The notes: a model not told the origin generated them from the letters alone. DNA of 64,000 nucleotides from Devosia riboflavina (GCF_000743575.1 NZ_JQGC01000010.1:62001-126000); one strand, 5' to 3'; positions 17,783-27,879 are shown, counted from the first letter of the stretch. A program made the numbers and translations.

Positions 17783-19102
17783 CTAGTGCTTATTCCGGCG
17801 GTAGAGCGTGTCGAGCCACACCGCGAAAACCAGAACAATGCCGACAACGATGGACTGAAGCGGGCTATCGAGCCCCATCAGCACCATGCCGGATTGCAGC
17901 GATTGCATGACCACGGCGCCAAGCAGCGCGCCGGCGATGGTGCCGACGCCGCCAGCCAGAGACGTGCCGCCGATAACGGCTGCCGCGATCACATAGAGTT
18001 CGTCGAGCGTGCCAAGGGCATTGGTCGCCGCATTGAGGCGCGCGCTCGAAATGGCGGCTGCGATGGCGCAGAGCCCGCCCATGAGCATGAAGATCTTGAC
18101 GGTGACCCAGCGGGTATTGATACCCGCCAGCTCCGCCGCTTCCGGATTGCCGCCCATGGCATAGACATAGCGGCCAAAACGGGTCCGCGTGGTGAGGAAG
18201 GTCATGAACACCCCTACCCCCACGGCGATCAGCACGGGCACGGCGATGCCATGCGAGATGAACAGCCCGCTTTCCGGCACGGCTATGCCGTTGGCCTTGG
18301 CATAGTTTTCGGCAATGCGCACGGGCCAGGGATAGGCGTTCGCCACCCAGATCGCCCCAATGGTCGCGCCACAGCCAAGAACGGCCAGCGAAGCCTCGGC
18401 CCAGAGCGGACGCTGCGGAAAATTGAAGCGGCGGCGTTGCCGGCGTCCGAAATAAAGCCCGGCGACGATGGCTGCGCAGGCAACGGCACCAACGATCCAG
18501 CTCCAGGTGAAGCCGATTGAACCAGCGGGGCCGCCGCCGATCAGTTGAAAAGTCTGATCCATGGGAGCAACGGTGCGGCCCATGGTGACCCACCAGGCGG
18601 CACCGCGCCAGACGAGGTAACCGCCGAGCGTAACGATGAAGGCCGGAACGCGCAGATAAGCGATGATCGTGCCCTGCAAGGCGCCGATCCCGACGCCGAC
18701 AACGAGCCCCGCCAGCAGCGAGAGGCTCCAGATAAGCGGGTGACCGAGGCCAAGGCCAAGCTGCACCGGCAGGATCTGCGTCTGCATGACGCCCATGACC
18801 ATGCCGACCACGCCCAGGATCGAGCCCACGGAAAGGTCGATGTTGCGGGTGACAATGACAAGCACCATGCCCGTGACCATCACAGCCACGGAAGCGGTCT
18901 GCACCGACAGGTTCCAAAGGTTGCGCGGGGTCAGGAACAGGCCGCCTGAAAAGATATTGAAGCCGATCCAGATGATCGCCAAGGCGCCAATCATGCCCAG
19001 GAGGCGCGTATCCACCTCAGTCGCAATGAGGAAGCGCTGAATGGGATTCTGCGTGAATGTGCTCGGATGGGCTGGCGTGGAAATGGCGTGTTGGTCAGCC
19101 AT
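17783..19102 (-). CDS. xylH: Sugar ABC transporter permease (XylH-like)
   Basis: The 439-residue permease belongs to the BPD_transp_2 family of monosaccharide importers. It is longer than the usual 320-340 residue members, with an insertion in the middle (about residues 200-270), as in XylH. The motif [16 protein letters not shown] is characteristic. Around ten hydrophobic segments span the inner membrane. ATG 19102 is preceded by GGGAGA. It lies between the xylF- and xylG-like genes. The dimer partner would be itself. Confidence 0.88.
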   Translation of the reverse strand: MADQHAISTPAHPSTFTQNPIQRFLIATEVDTRLLGMIGALAIIWIGFNIFSGGLFLTPRNLWNLSVQTASVAVMVTGMVLVIVTRNIDLSVGSILGVVGMVMGVMQTQILPVQLGLGLGHPLIWSLSLLAGLVVGVGIGALQGTIIAYLRVPAFIVTLGGYLVWRGAAWWVTMGRTVAPMDQTFQLIGGGPAGSIGFTWSWIVGAVACAAIVAGLYFGRRQRRRFNFPQRPLWAEASLAVLGCGATIGAIWVANAYPWPVRIAENYAKANGIAVPESGLFISHGIAVPVLIAVGVGVFMTFLTTRTRFGRYVYAMGGNPEAAELAGINTRWVTVKIFMLMGGLCAIAAAISSARLNAATNALGTLDELYVIAAAVIGGTSLAGGVGTIAGALLGAVVMQSLQSGMVLMGLDSPLQSIVVGIVLVFAVWLDTLYRRNKH

Positions 19103-19122
19103 TCAGGTCTCCCGTGGAAACG

Positions 19123-19147
19123 GCGCCCCGGCACGAAGCCGGGGCGC
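19123..19147 (-). promoter_or_regulatory. Intercistronic hairpin between xylF and xylH
   Basis: GCGCCCCGGC (19123-19132) pairs perfectly with GCCGGGGCGC (19138-19147) around a 5-base loop. There is no T-tract. Such hairpins behind binding-protein genes usually stabilise the upstream mRNA, so that far more binding protein than permease is made. It could also cause partial termination. Confidence 0.6.
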
Positions 19148-19189
19148 AGTCCGGTTGCAATCAGGCAACCAGTTTAGCCTTTTATGGGC

Positions 19190-20227
19190 TCAGTTACAGG
19201 CGGCAACCGTACCTGCGGCAACGCCCTGGCACACGACGTCCTTGGACACCCAACCGGCGTCGATCACGACGTTGAGGTTTTCCTGGGTGATCGGGATCGG
19301 CGGGAGCAGAACGGCGTTCATTTCGACGCCCTTCGGGCCATCGGAGAACTTGGTTGCGCCGGTGACGCCGTCGAGTGCAGTGCCGCCAGCCAGTTCGACA
19401 GCGATTTCCGCGGCCTTCTTGCCGAGTTCACGTGCGTCCTTCCAGACCGAAACGGTCTGCGTGCCGAGGGCGATACGGTTGAGGGCTGCATGGTCGCCGT
19501 CCTGGCCGGAAACCGGTACCGAACCGGCGAGACCCTGCGCAGCCAGTGCCGCAATGGCGCCGCCTGCCGTACCGTCGTTGGAAGCGACGACAGCGTCGAC
19601 TTCGTTATTATTCGCCGTCAGGAACTGTTCCATGTTCGCCTGGGCGACTTCCGGGTTCCAGTTGTCGGTATAGGCTTCGCCGACATTCTTGATGGCGCCC
19701 GAATCGACGGCAGCCTGGAGCACTTCCATCTGACCGGCGAACAGGAAGTCGGCGTTGGGGTCGGCCGAGTTGCCCTTGATGAAGACATAGTTGCCTTCAG
19801 GCTTTACGGCGAACACGCCCTGAGCCTGCATGCGCCCGACTTCCTTGTTGTCGAAGGTCAGGTAGAAGGCATCGGGGTTTTCGATCAGGCGGTCATAGCC
19901 GACCACCGGAATACCTTCGGCGACGGCAGCAGCAACGGCGGGCCCAATGGCTTCGCTGTCCTGGGCCAGCACGATCAGCGCAGTTGCACCCTGGCTGATC
20001 AGGCTTTCGATATCGGTGAGCTGCTTGGAGGCGGACGACTGGGCGTCAGCCGAAATATACTCCGCGCCAGCCGCTTCGAGAGCGGTCTTGATCGCGGCTT
20101 CGTCGGTTTTCCAGCGTTCTTCCTGGAAGTTGTTCCAGGAAACGCCGACGACGATTTTGTCCTGTGCCAGGGCGGCACCAGTCAACACGGTCGAGGCAAG
20201 CAAGACCGCTGCAAAGAGCTTATTCAT
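19190..20227 (-). CDS. xylF: D-xylose-binding periplasmic protein (XylF-like)
   Basis: The 345-residue product starts at ATG 20227 with GGGAGGA 6 bases upstream. It has a signal peptide ([20 protein letters not shown], cleaved at ALA). The mature part follows E. coli XylF closely in pattern: [45 protein letters not shown] and [14 protein letters not shown]. It binds the sugar in the periplasm and hands it to the XylH-like permease. It is the first gene of the operon, diverging from a ROK regulator. No xylose isomerase or kinase is in the window, so a related pentose as ligand cannot be excluded. Confidence 0.9.
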   Translation of the reverse strand: MNKLFAAVLLASTVLTGAALAQDKIVVGVSWNNFQEERWKTDEAAIKTALEAAGAEYISADAQSSASKQLTDIESLISQGATALIVLAQDSEAIGPAVAAAVAEGIPVVGYDRLIENPDAFYLTFDNKEVGRMQAQGVFAVKPEGNYVFIKGNSADPNADFLFAGQMEVLQAAVDSGAIKNVGEAYTDNWNPEVAQANMEQFLTANNNEVDAVVASNDGTAGGAIAALAAQGLAGSVPVSGQDGDHAALNRIALGTQTVSVWKDARELGKKAAEIAVELAGGTALDGVTGATKFSDGPKGVEMNAVLLPPIPITQENLNVVIDAGWVSKDVVCQGVAAGTVAACN

Positions 20228-20306
20228 CAATGTCCTCCCAATGGGCCATTCGGGCCCAGAATGCCATCCACAGCCTTCACATCCCTAGGCATGCGGGTAC
20301 GCACTA

Positions 20307-20326
20307 GAGCATTATTTTCAATGCTC
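20307..20326. promoter_or_regulatory. Candidate operator for the ROK regulator
   Basis: GAGCATT (20307-20313) and AATGCTC (20320-20326) form a perfect 7-base inverted repeat with an AT-rich 6-base centre. It lies in the intergenic region between divergent xylF and the ROK gene, where an autoregulating repressor would bind. The role is inferred from position and symmetry. Confidence 0.45.
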
Positions 20327-20416
20327 GAAAAAAGAAGTCGCATGGCGGATCGGGACGTGTCAACGTCAATTTCGAGGTCCGAATAAAATCAAGGTTGCGT
20401 CGGGCCAGCAGCTTTG

Positions 20417-21691
20417 ATGTCTTGGGGTGGGAGTGAGGGAGTTGACTGCTTGACGCGAACCGTCAGCGATAGCGACAGCGTCCGGCGGCAAAACCGTGGA
20501 CTGGTCTTGAGTGCCTTGCGCATGCAGGGCGCACAGTCGCGTACGGCCCTCGCCAGCCTCACCGGGCTCAGTCACGCGAGCATGACGGCCATCATGTCGG
20601 ACCTGCTCACGCAGGGCCTGGTTGCCGAACTGACGGCAGATCGTCCTGATGGGAGAACGCGCGGTCGACCCGCCACCTTCGTCAACTTTGCCCGCAACGC
20701 CGCCCATGCTGCGCTCTTCGAGCTCGACGTCAATCGAGCGCGGCTTTCGCTTATCGACTATGGTGGCGTGCTGGTTGACCGCATTGAAACCGACCTGACG
20801 CCGACCACCTTTGCCGGTATCGCGCCGTGCCAATTCTTGTCGGACCGTCTCGATGCGCTGCTGGCGCGTACACCCGCTGCTCAAAAGACGCTTCGGCGCG
20901 TCGCCATTTCGGTCCAGGGCATTTTGGAACGTGACGGGCGCGGCTTGCGCTGGTCGCCGATCCAACATCTCGCAGGCGCGCCCTTCGCGACCGAGCTTTC
21001 AGTGGCGCGCGGCCTGCCCGTAACGCTGCATAAGCGCGGACGCCTCCTTGCTGAAGGTGCTCGCTGGCTCGATCCGGCCCTGCACGAAGCGAGCGTTGCC
21101 ACGGTCTTCGTTGGCTCGACCGTGGCCATGGGCGTCACGTTCCGGGGGCAGATCATGGGCCGGGGCGACGAGGGCGCGACCGAGTTCGGTCATATGAACC
21201 ATGTGCCCAATGGCGCACTCTGCCGCTGCGGCATGCGGGGCTGTATCGAAGCCTATGCCGCGGACTATGCCGTGCTCCGCAACGCCTATTCCGTGCCGGA
21301 AACCGCGCCCCCTGCCCCAGCCGTGCCGGTCCAGCAATACGAAATGCTCATGCAGCGTGCCGAATCCGGCGACCGCAGCGCGACACATGCCTTCAATCTT
21401 GCCGGACGCGCCATTGGTTTTGGGCTCAGCCGCATGCTGGCGATCTACGATCCCTCGCATATCCTTATCGTCGGCCCCGGCGCCCGTGCCCTGGAGCTCA
21501 TGCGCCCGGAAATCGACCAGGCCATCAAAGCTTCGCTGGTCGGCAGCATCAACGGCGCTCCCCATATCATCGCGCATCGCGATGAAACGGAGCCCATCTT
21601 CAAGGGCCTTCTTATGAAGACCCTCAATGACATCGACCAGGTCGACTTCGCGCCCTTGCCGAGCACCGAACGGGCCGGCACGGCAGGCTGA
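20417..21691 (+). CDS. ROK-family transcriptional regulator (XylR-like)
   Basis: About 424 residues. An N-terminal winged helix-turn-helix (RTALASLTGLSHASMTAIMS) is followed by a ROK sugar-kinase-like domain with the zinc-binding motif CRCGMRGCIEAY. Such proteins repress sugar uptake operons and release DNA when the sugar binds. Divergence from xylF makes that operon the likely target. The start is uncertain: ATG 20417 has no ribosome site, whereas TTG 20450 is preceded by GAGGGAG at an 8-base gap and may be the true start. The gene ends 6 bases before the convergent cysNC. Confidence 0.9.
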   Translation: MSWGGSEGVDCLTRTVSDSDSVRRQNRGLVLSALRMQGAQSRTALASLTGLSHASMTAIMSDLLTQGLVAELTADRPDGRTRGRPATFVNFARNAAHAALFELDVNRARLSLIDYGGVLVDRIETDLTPTTFAGIAPCQFLSDRLDALLARTPAAQKTLRRVAISVQGILERDGRGLRWSPIQHLAGAPFATELSVARGLPVTLHKRGRLLAEGARWLDPALHEASVATVFVGSTVAMGVTFRGQIMGRGDEGATEFGHMNHVPNGALCRCGMRGCIEAYAADYAVLRNAYSVPETAPPAPAVPVQQYEMLMQRAESGDRSATHAFNLAGRAIGFGLSRMLAIYDPSHILIVGPGARALELMRPEIDQAIKASLVGSINGAPHIIAHRDETEPIFKGLLMKTLNDIDQVDFAPLPSTERAGTAG

Positions 21692-21697
21692 CCCGCA

Positions 21698-23584
21698 TCA
21701 GATTTTGAGCCAGTCGTGCAGCTTGTCGGCCATGGCAGCAGGTTCTTCCTGGCCGCCATGCAATGTCACATCGGGCGCACTCGGCACTTCGAACGGGCTG
21801 TCGATACCGGTGAAATTCTTGATCTCGCCGCGGCGTGCCTTGGCGTAGAGCCCCTTGGGGTCGCGCTGCTCCGCCACAGAGAGCGGCGTGTCCACGTAAA
21901 CTTCGGTAAAGCGGATGTCCCCGGCGATTTCCCGCGCCAGATGGCGCTCTTTCTCGAAGGGCGAGATGAAGGACACGAGCACGATCAAGCCGGCATCGGC
22001 CATGAGCTTGGCCACTTCCGCCACGCGGCGAATGTTTTCGACGCGCGCTGCTTCGGTAAAGCCCAAGTCCTTGTTGAGCCCGTGGCGCACATTGTCGCCA
22101 TCGAGGATGTAGCAGTGCCGTCCTTCGGCCGTCAGGCGCTTTTCAAGGAGGTTAGCGATAGTCGATTTACCCGAACCCGAAAGGCCGGTGAACCAGACGA
22201 TCTGCGCTTCCTGCCCCTTCTGCTCCGCACGAACTTGGCGGTTCACATCGAAGGATTGGTAGGTCAAATTCTGCGCGCGCCGCAGGCCGAACGAGATTGT
22301 GCCGGCGGCCAGCGTGGCATTGGAAAGTCGATCGATGAGGATAAAGCCGCCGGTCAGCGGATTATCGGCATAGGGATCGAAAGCGATGGCGCGATCGGTC
22401 GCTATGGTAACGGTTCCGACCTCGTTGAGATCGAGCTTGTTCGCCGCCACATGCTCCAGCGTATTCACATTGGTCCGGAATTTTATGTCGGTGATCGTCG
22501 CGGGGACGATCTGCGCGCCAACCTTGAGAAGATAGGAGCGGCCTTGATAGGCGGGCTCATCGTTCATCCAGACCAGGCGCGCCTGGAACTGGTTGGAAAA
22601 TTCCGGGACGGTGCCGGCATGGGCCAGCACATCGCCACGTGACACGTCGATTTCACGATCGAGCACCAGCGTCACCGCCTGTCCGGCAACGGCGCTGTGG
22701 AGATCGCCGTCCATGGTGACGACCCGCGAAATCTTTGCCGGCTTGCGTGATGCGGCAACCAGAACGTCATCGCCGACCTTCACTTCGCCCGAAGCGACGG
22801 TGCCGGAAAAGCCGCGGAAATCGAGATTGGGTCGATTGACCCACTGCACCGGGAAACGGAACGGCTGCGCCGCCTTGTCCTGAGCCACCTCGATGGTTTC
22901 GAGATAGGGCACCAGCGGCGTCCCTTTGAACCAGGGCATGCGGTCGCTGTTGGCAAGGATATTGTCGCCACGAAGAGCCGACACCGGCACGGCCGCGAGG
23001 GTTTGAAAACCCAGGTCCCTGGCAAAGGCGCGATAGTCCGCTTCGATCTGATCGAAAATCGCCTGGTCGTATCCAACGAGGTCGATCTTGTTGACGACGA
23101 GAACCACATGCTTCACGCCCACCAGCGACAGAATAAAACTGTGGCGGCGGGTTTGGGTGAGAAGGCCCTTGCGCGCATCGACCAGCAGCAAAGCCAGGTC
23201 GGCATTGGAGGCGCCGGTCGCCATATTTCTGGTGTACTGCTCGTGGCCCGGCGTGTCGGCAACGATGAATTTGCGCTTGTCGGTCGAGAAGAACCGATAG
23301 GCCACGTCGATGGTAATGCCCTGCTCGCGTTCGGCGGCGAGACCGTCGACCAGCAGCGAGAAGTCGATGCCTTCGTCGCCAACCGTGCGGTTGTGGCTTT
23401 CCTTTTTGAGGCTCGCGAGCTGATCGTCGAGAATGAGCTGGCTGTCATAGAGCAGCCGGCCGATCAGGGTCGATTTGCCGTCATCGACGCTGCCGCAGGT
23501 CAGGAAACGCAGGAGCGACTTGTCGGTCTGCTGGGAGAGCCAAAGGTCGAGATTCGTGTCAGGCGTGGCCATGGCAAGGGTCAT
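21698..23584 (-). CDS. cysNC: Bifunctional sulfate adenylyltransferase subunit 1 / APS kinase
   Basis: The 628-residue fusion does two steps of sulfate activation. The N-terminal GTPase part (CysN) has G1 CGSVDDGKSTLIGRLLYD, G3 DTPGHEQYTRN and G4 NKIDLVGY, followed by EF-Tu-like beta-barrel domains. From about residue 455 the APS kinase (CysC) begins, with its P-loop in WFTGLSGSGKST, and makes PAPS. This NodQ-type fusion is common in rhizobia. It follows cysD by 2 bases and works as a complex with it. No reductase gene (cysH) is in the window. Confidence 0.95.
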   Translation of the reverse strand: MTLAMATPDTNLDLWLSQQTDKSLLRFLTCGSVDDGKSTLIGRLLYDSQLILDDQLASLKKESHNRTVGDEGIDFSLLVDGLAAEREQGITIDVAYRFFSTDKRKFIVADTPGHEQYTRNMATGASNADLALLLVDARKGLLTQTRRHSFILSLVGVKHVVLVVNKIDLVGYDQAIFDQIEADYRAFARDLGFQTLAAVPVSALRGDNILANSDRMPWFKGTPLVPYLETIEVAQDKAAQPFRFPVQWVNRPNLDFRGFSGTVASGEVKVGDDVLVAASRKPAKISRVVTMDGDLHSAVAGQAVTLVLDREIDVSRGDVLAHAGTVPEFSNQFQARLVWMNDEPAYQGRSYLLKVGAQIVPATITDIKFRTNVNTLEHVAANKLDLNEVGTVTIATDRAIAFDPYADNPLTGGFILIDRLSNATLAAGTISFGLRRAQNLTYQSFDVNRQVRAEQKGQEAQIVWFTGLSGSGKSTIANLLEKRLTAEGRHCYILDGDNVRHGLNKDLGFTEAARVENIRRVAEVAKLMADAGLIVLVSFISPFEKERHLAREIAGDIRFTEVYVDTPLSVAEQRDPKGLYAKARRGEIKNFTGIDSPFEVPSAPDVTLHGGQEEPAAMADKLHDWLKI

Positions 23585-23586
23585 AC

Positions 23587-24495
23587 TCAGAAATAGCCTT
23601 CCTGCTTCTTCTTTTCCATCGAGCCGACGGAATCGCTGTCGATCAGCCGGCCCTCGCGCTCGGAGGTGCGGCTTGCCTGCATTTCCATGATGATCGACGG
23701 CAGGTCGGCGGCGTCGGAGCGGATGGCGCCGGTCAGCGGATAGCAGCCAAGGGTACGGAAACGCACGGTTTCGAGGCGCGGCGCCTCGCCGGGTTCGAGA
23801 GGCAAACGCTCATCGTCGACCATGATCAGCGTGCCAGAGCGCTCGACCACCGGCCGGGGCTTGGCGAAATAAAGTGGCACGATCGGGATGTTCTGGTCGT
23901 AAATATAGGTCCAGACGTCCAATTCGGTCCAATTGGAGATCGGAAAGATGCGCATGCTCTCGCCCGGATTGAGGCGCGTATTGAACGTCCGCCAGAGTTC
24001 AGGCCGCTGGTTTTTCGGGTCCCAGGCATGGCTGGCATTGCGGTGCGAAAAGACGCGTTCCTTGGCGCGCGACTTTTCCTCGTCGCGCCGCGCCCCGCCG
24101 ATCGCCGCATCATAGCGACCGGCATTGAGCGCCTGGCGCAGCGCCGCTGTTTTCATGATGTCGGTATAGCGCGAGGAGCCATGGTCGAAGGGATTGATGC
24201 CGTCGCGCACGCCATCCTGATTGGTATGGGTGATAAGATCGAACCCATATTCCTCAGCGGTCCTGTCGCGAAAGGCGATCATTTCCTTGAACTTGAACGT
24301 CGTATCGACGTGCAGGAGCGGAAACGGAATCTTGCTGGGAAAAAACGCCTTGCGCGCCAGATGCAGCAGGACGCTCGAATCCTTGCCGATCGAATACATC
24401 ATCACCGGTCGTTCGAAACTCGCCGCAACCTCGCGCAAAATCTCGATGCTTTCCGCTTCCAGAGACTGCAGATGGGTGAGACGAGTTGAGGTCAC
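23587..24495 (-). CDS. cysD: Sulfate adenylyltransferase subunit 2
   Basis: The 302-residue protein is the small, catalytic subunit of ATP sulfurylase, converting sulfate and ATP to APS with GTP hydrolysis by CysN. The PP-loop motif [18 protein letters not shown] at about residue 34-51 binds ATP. The C-terminal [25 protein letters not shown] tail is typical. Translation starts at GTG 24495. It is the first gene of a two-gene operon with cysNC. The 269 bases between it and tRNA-Thr hold no gene that I can see. Confidence 0.95.
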   Translation of the reverse strand: MTSTRLTHLQSLEAESIEILREVAASFERPVMMYSIGKDSSVLLHLARKAFFPSKIPFPLLHVDTTFKFKEMIAFRDRTAEEYGFDLITHTNQDGVRDGINPFDHGSSRYTDIMKTAALRQALNAGRYDAAIGGARRDEEKSRAKERVFSHRNASHAWDPKNQRPELWRTFNTRLNPGESMRIFPISNWTELDVWTYIYDQNIPIVPLYFAKPRPVVERSGTLIMVDDERLPLEPGEAPRLETVRFRTLGCYPLTGAIRSDAADLPSIIMEMQASRTSEREGRLIDSDSVGSMEKKKQEGYF

Positions 24496-24764
24496 GTTGG
24501 TCCAGCCTGTTAAGATGGCGATCCGCTAAATGAAGCTTGTACCTACTTGTGGAATCCCCTTCCCAGCAAGCTAGAAAATGCCTGAAACGCTGGGGTTTCA
24601 GGGGCTTGGGGCAAAATAGTGCGGCGCTGCTTCGCCCACTGATAAAGCTCTCCATGGCGACAGCCGCCATGGCCTCATGCCGCTCGCCACGAGCCGCAGA
24701 TGCGCAAAAATAATTCTACGCGCCACAAAAAGGCGCGGCCAGATATTGTGCGTGGAAGGAAGCG

Positions 24765-24840
<76 letters not shown>

Positions 24841-24896
24841 TTGCTGAGGGCCGTTTAGCATTGGGGATCGGTACCCGCAAGGCACTTGGAGCAACG

Positions 24897-25055
24897 CTAC
24901 TGGCGTCGCGTGTTATCCGGCACCTTTTTCTTGGGATCGACGGGCTGCTCGAGCACTTCCTTCTCTCCCTTGTGCCCGAGATCATCGACATTGTCGTCCA
25001 TCTGGCGGCCCGGTCGGGACTCGACGGGTGCGGGCGAAGACTTTTGCTTTTCCAT
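24897..25055 (-). CDS. Small highly charged hypothetical protein
   Basis: ATG 25055 is preceded by AAAGGAGA at an ideal distance, which supports a real 52-residue gene. The product is hydrophilic and rich in Lys, Glu, Asp and Pro (DNVDDLGHKGEKEVLEQ, then PVDPKKKVPDN). It has no hydrophobic segment, so it is predicted cytoplasmic and probably disordered. No family is recognised. It diverges from the small secreted protein at 25232. Confidence 0.65.
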   Translation of the reverse strand: MEKQKSSPAPVESRPGRQMDDNVDDLGHKGEKEVLEQPVDPKKKVPDNTRRQ

Positions 25056-25231
25056 CTCAGGTCTCCTTTCCAGGGACCAACCCGCAAGCTCAGATGAAGT
25101 TCCCCGGGGGCCAGTGCCCCGTTCGTTCCTGAACCCAAACCAAACACGCAGTTCACGCCCAGGTGAAGTCCTCTCCTTTAGCAAGTGCGCCATCGAAGCG
25201 CCGATGCGCTCAAACAACAGAGGAGAATACC

Positions 25232-25660
25232 ATGAAGATATCAGCCCTTTCGCTTTCTTTGGCCGTCGCTTTCACCGGTCTTGTTTCGGCCCTGCCCGCT
25301 CAGGCTGCCACCCGCAATGTCGAGCTGCCCGCCAGCATTTTTGCCGATCGTTGCGACAGGCATAGCGGCATCTTCAGCATCGACGGCAATGTCCTGCATT
25401 GTCAGACGCAGACTGTTCCGGTCGCCTGCGCCTATATCGATGTCAACAAGGCTCAGTGCCGTTGGCCCGGCATCGACAACCAGATCGCTGTCAATCGCGT
25501 GATCGGCCTGCCCAATGAAAGCTCCATTTCCAGCGGTGGTGGTGGCGGTGGTGCCGTCGCTGGCAAGGGCGGCGGCTTCTCCGGTCCTGGCGACTTCACA
25601 AATCCCGACAATGACGGCCCGGACTGGAAGGGTCCGCAGGACTTTCAGTCCAACTGGTAG
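25232..25660 (+). CDS. Small secreted protein with four cysteines and Gly-rich linker
   Basis: The 142-residue product has a signal peptide ending PAQA and a compact domain of about 75 residues. That domain holds four cysteines (DRCDRH, LHCQTQ, VACAY, QCRWP) that could form two disulfides. A Gly-rich linker (SSGGGGGGAVAGKGGG) and an acidic Trp-containing tail (DNDGPDWKGPQDFQSNW) follow. AGAGGAGA sits just upstream of ATG 25232, and a strong terminator follows, so it is monocistronic. It is presumably periplasmic. Family and function are not recognised. Confidence 0.75.
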   Translation: MKISALSLSLAVAFTGLVSALPAQAATRNVELPASIFADRCDRHSGIFSIDGNVLHCQTQTVPVACAYIDVNKAQCRWPGIDNQIAVNRVIGLPNESSISSGGGGGGAVAGKGGGFSGPGDFTNPDNDGPDWKGPQDFQSNW

Positions 25661-25671
25661 TCAGGACACGC

Positions 25672-25704
25672 ATCGCCCCCGCCAAAACGGGGGCGATTGC
25701 TTTT
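25672..25704 (+). terminator. Strong intrinsic terminator
   Basis: A perfect 10-base stem ATCGCCCCCG/CGGGGGCGAT (25672-25681, 25688-25697) with a 6-base loop is followed by TGCTTTT. It lies 11 bases after the secreted protein's stop codon. Confidence 0.9.
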
Positions 25705-25890
25705 CTCGACCTGCGTAGCCGAAATTCCCCTGCTCCCAAAAGCTATCGCTCGCCTTTCGGTCCCGCTTTTGCTACTAGCGACCCCGTGTTCAAGCAGCGC
25801 TTCGCACTCGGTGGTCACGACCCATTCGCGGACGAAGCGCAGCGACAAGAAATGCCGTTTGGCACTGTCTGAATTCGATCGGGGGGCAAT

Positions 25891-26667
25891 GTGAGCGGTT
25901 CTGCACTGCCTCGCGTGGCGATTGTGACCAATGAAACGCCTGGTTCCGAGGTCGCTGCGGAGCGTCTCCGCGCGGTTCTGGGTACCGTTTCCATCGACGA
26001 CGCCGACTATGTCATCGCTCTTGGGGGCGACGGCCTGATGTTGCAGACGCTTCACCGCGTCATGCCGCATGGAACACCTGTTTACGGCATGAATTTTGGC
26101 TCGGTCGGCTTCATGATGAACGACTATGCCGAGGCCGATATCGTCCAGCGCCTGCAATCGGCGCAGCGTACGAAAATCTACCCGCTGTCGATGGAGGTGC
26201 TCGACGCCTCTGGCAAGCGCCGCATCGCCCTCGCCCTTAACGAGGTCTCGCTGTTCCGTTCGACCCATCAGGCGGCCAAGATCCAGATTGCGGTCGACAA
26301 TGAAATCCGCCTAGACGAGTTGATTTGCGACGGGATTCTGCTGTCCACGCCTGCCGGTTCGACCGCCTACAATCTTTCGGCGCACGGCCCGATTCTACCG
26401 ATCGAGGCGCCATTGCTCGCGCTGACGCCGATCTCACCCTTCCGCCCGCGTCGCTGGCGAGGCGCGATCCTGAGCAACCGGGCAGAGGTCCGCTTCGTGT
26501 TGCACGAGGCCGAAAAGCGGCCCGTCAGCGCTGTCGCCGACAATATCGAAATCCAGAACGTGCGCGAAGTTACGGTGCGCGAGGACCGCTCGCATGGCGT
26601 GACGCTGCTCTTCGATCCGGGCAAGAGCCTCGAAGAGCGCGTGCTCAGCGAACAGTTCAAGTTCTAG
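25891..26667 (+). CDS. nadK: NAD kinase
   Basis: The 258-residue enzyme phosphorylates NAD to NADP. Motifs are the GGDG at residues 45-48 (ALGGDGLMLQ), NFGSVGFMMN, and STPAGSTAYNLSAHGPI, all family hallmarks. Translation starts at GTG 25891 behind a GGGGGG stretch; the ATG one base earlier is immediately followed by a stop. Length matches alphaproteobacterial NadK. It converges on the DUF2336 gene with a 6-base gap. Confidence 0.95.
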   Translation: MSGSALPRVAIVTNETPGSEVAAERLRAVLGTVSIDDADYVIALGGDGLMLQTLHRVMPHGTPVYGMNFGSVGFMMNDYAEADIVQRLQSAQRTKIYPLSMEVLDASGKRRIALALNEVSLFRSTHQAAKIQIAVDNEIRLDELICDGILLSTPAGSTAYNLSAHGPILPIEAPLLALTPISPFRPRRWRGAILSNRAEVRFVLHEAEKRPVSAVADNIEIQNVREVTVREDRSHGVTLLFDPGKSLEERVLSEQFKF

Positions 26668-26673
26668 GCTCGT

Positions 26674-27879
26674 TCACGCGGCCGGCAATTCCAGCATCGG
26701 TTCACGTGCTGCCGGTGGCAATGCCATGGCGAGATGCGTGGTTTCGGCAAAGGCGCGCATCACGCCGCGTGCTGCCTTGCGCGCCAGCGCGATATTCTGC
26801 TCGCTGAGATAGGCAAAGGTCTCTTCCAGTGCCGGCGGAATCACGCCGTCATGGTCGTTGATCAGTTCCTCGGTCAGCGCTGTAACGACATAGTGCCGCG
26901 CGGTGATATCGTCTGCGAGGTCTGCCGTACGCGCGTAAAGCACGAGCTGCACCAATACCTTACCAAGGTCGGCCGATATGCCGGCGCGCATGAACAGCGC
27001 CCAAAGCGCGGCGCGGCTGCCACTTTCGAGCAGGGTAAAGACCTTTTCGCGCGACACTTCGGCCAATTCGGCAATGCAGGACGCGAAGAACATGACATGG
27101 CCGGTGACGACCGCGTGGAGAAGAATGCGCGAATTAAGCTGGCTCGATCCGACCAGTCCCTGAACAAAATCGCGCCTTTGCTGGCAGGCTTCGTTCTCAC
27201 CTATCGAGGATAGCGCCGTGTCCGAGCCATCGCGCAGCAAACGGACCAATCGATCCGGCGCCAGGGCACCGCGGACGAGACGCAGTTCCCGCAGGGCTTC
27301 GGTGACGCGCTGGACCAGAATCAGGCGTGCCGGTGCGGGCAGGTCCGGGCGGGACAGCAAGGCGCCCCGCATTTTTGCGTCCTGGCCTTGGCTTCGGGCC
27401 AATTCCACCAGGAGTTCGGAATCGACGGAGACGTCGGCGCGGCGAACGACGTGTTCGGTGATATTCCGATCCTGCCGGGCGATGAGTTCGGCGGCAATGC
27501 GCGGCGAAAGTTTGCTGCGCTGGGCTATGGCGAGCCAGATGGACTGGTCGCCCTTTCGGACGCAGCCGAGCAGGTCGGCATCGATAAGTATCGGCGAATA
27601 CTGCAAAATCGCGCGCGAGATGATCGGACTATCCTGCAGTAGGGCGATCATGATCGGGCGCGGCGCATCGAGCGAATGCAATAGCCCATAGGCCAGCGCT
27701 GCGCGGACTTTTACGGAAGGGTCGTCGAGGAAACTGATCAGCGCAGCGTAAAGCGCTGCATGTTCGTCGGCGGGGCCATTGTGGTCGAGAAAAACCAAAG
27801 CAGCCAGATGAGCAGCGTGGCCGCGCTCATCGCTATCATTGGACCGGGACAGCCGGACGAACTCGCTATACTCGATCAT
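26674..27879 (-). CDS. DUF2336 helical-repeat protein
   Basis: About 401 residues, all predicted helical and soluble, with HEAT-like repeated helices in the N-terminal half (SDERGHAAHLAALVFLDHN, PSVKVRAALAYGLLHSL). This matches DUF2336, a family largely confined to alphaproteobacteria and without a settled function. ATG 27879 is chosen because GGAGAG lies just upstream. It stands alone, convergent with nadK and separated by 78 bases from the transglycosylase gene upstream. Confidence 0.8.
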   Translation of the reverse strand: MIEYSEFVRLSRSNDSDERGHAAHLAALVFLDHNGPADEHAALYAALISFLDDPSVKVRAALAYGLLHSLDAPRPIMIALLQDSPIISRAILQYSPILIDADLLGCVRKGDQSIWLAIAQRSKLSPRIAAELIARQDRNITEHVVRRADVSVDSELLVELARSQGQDAKMRGALLSRPDLPAPARLILVQRVTEALRELRLVRGALAPDRLVRLLRDGSDTALSSIGENEACQQRRDFVQGLVGSSQLNSRILLHAVVTGHVMFFASCIAELAEVSREKVFTLLESGSRAALWALFMRAGISADLGKVLVQLVLYARTADLADDITARHYVVTALTEELINDHDGVIPPALEETFAYLSEQNIALARKAARGVMRAFAETTHLAMALPPAAREPMLELPAA

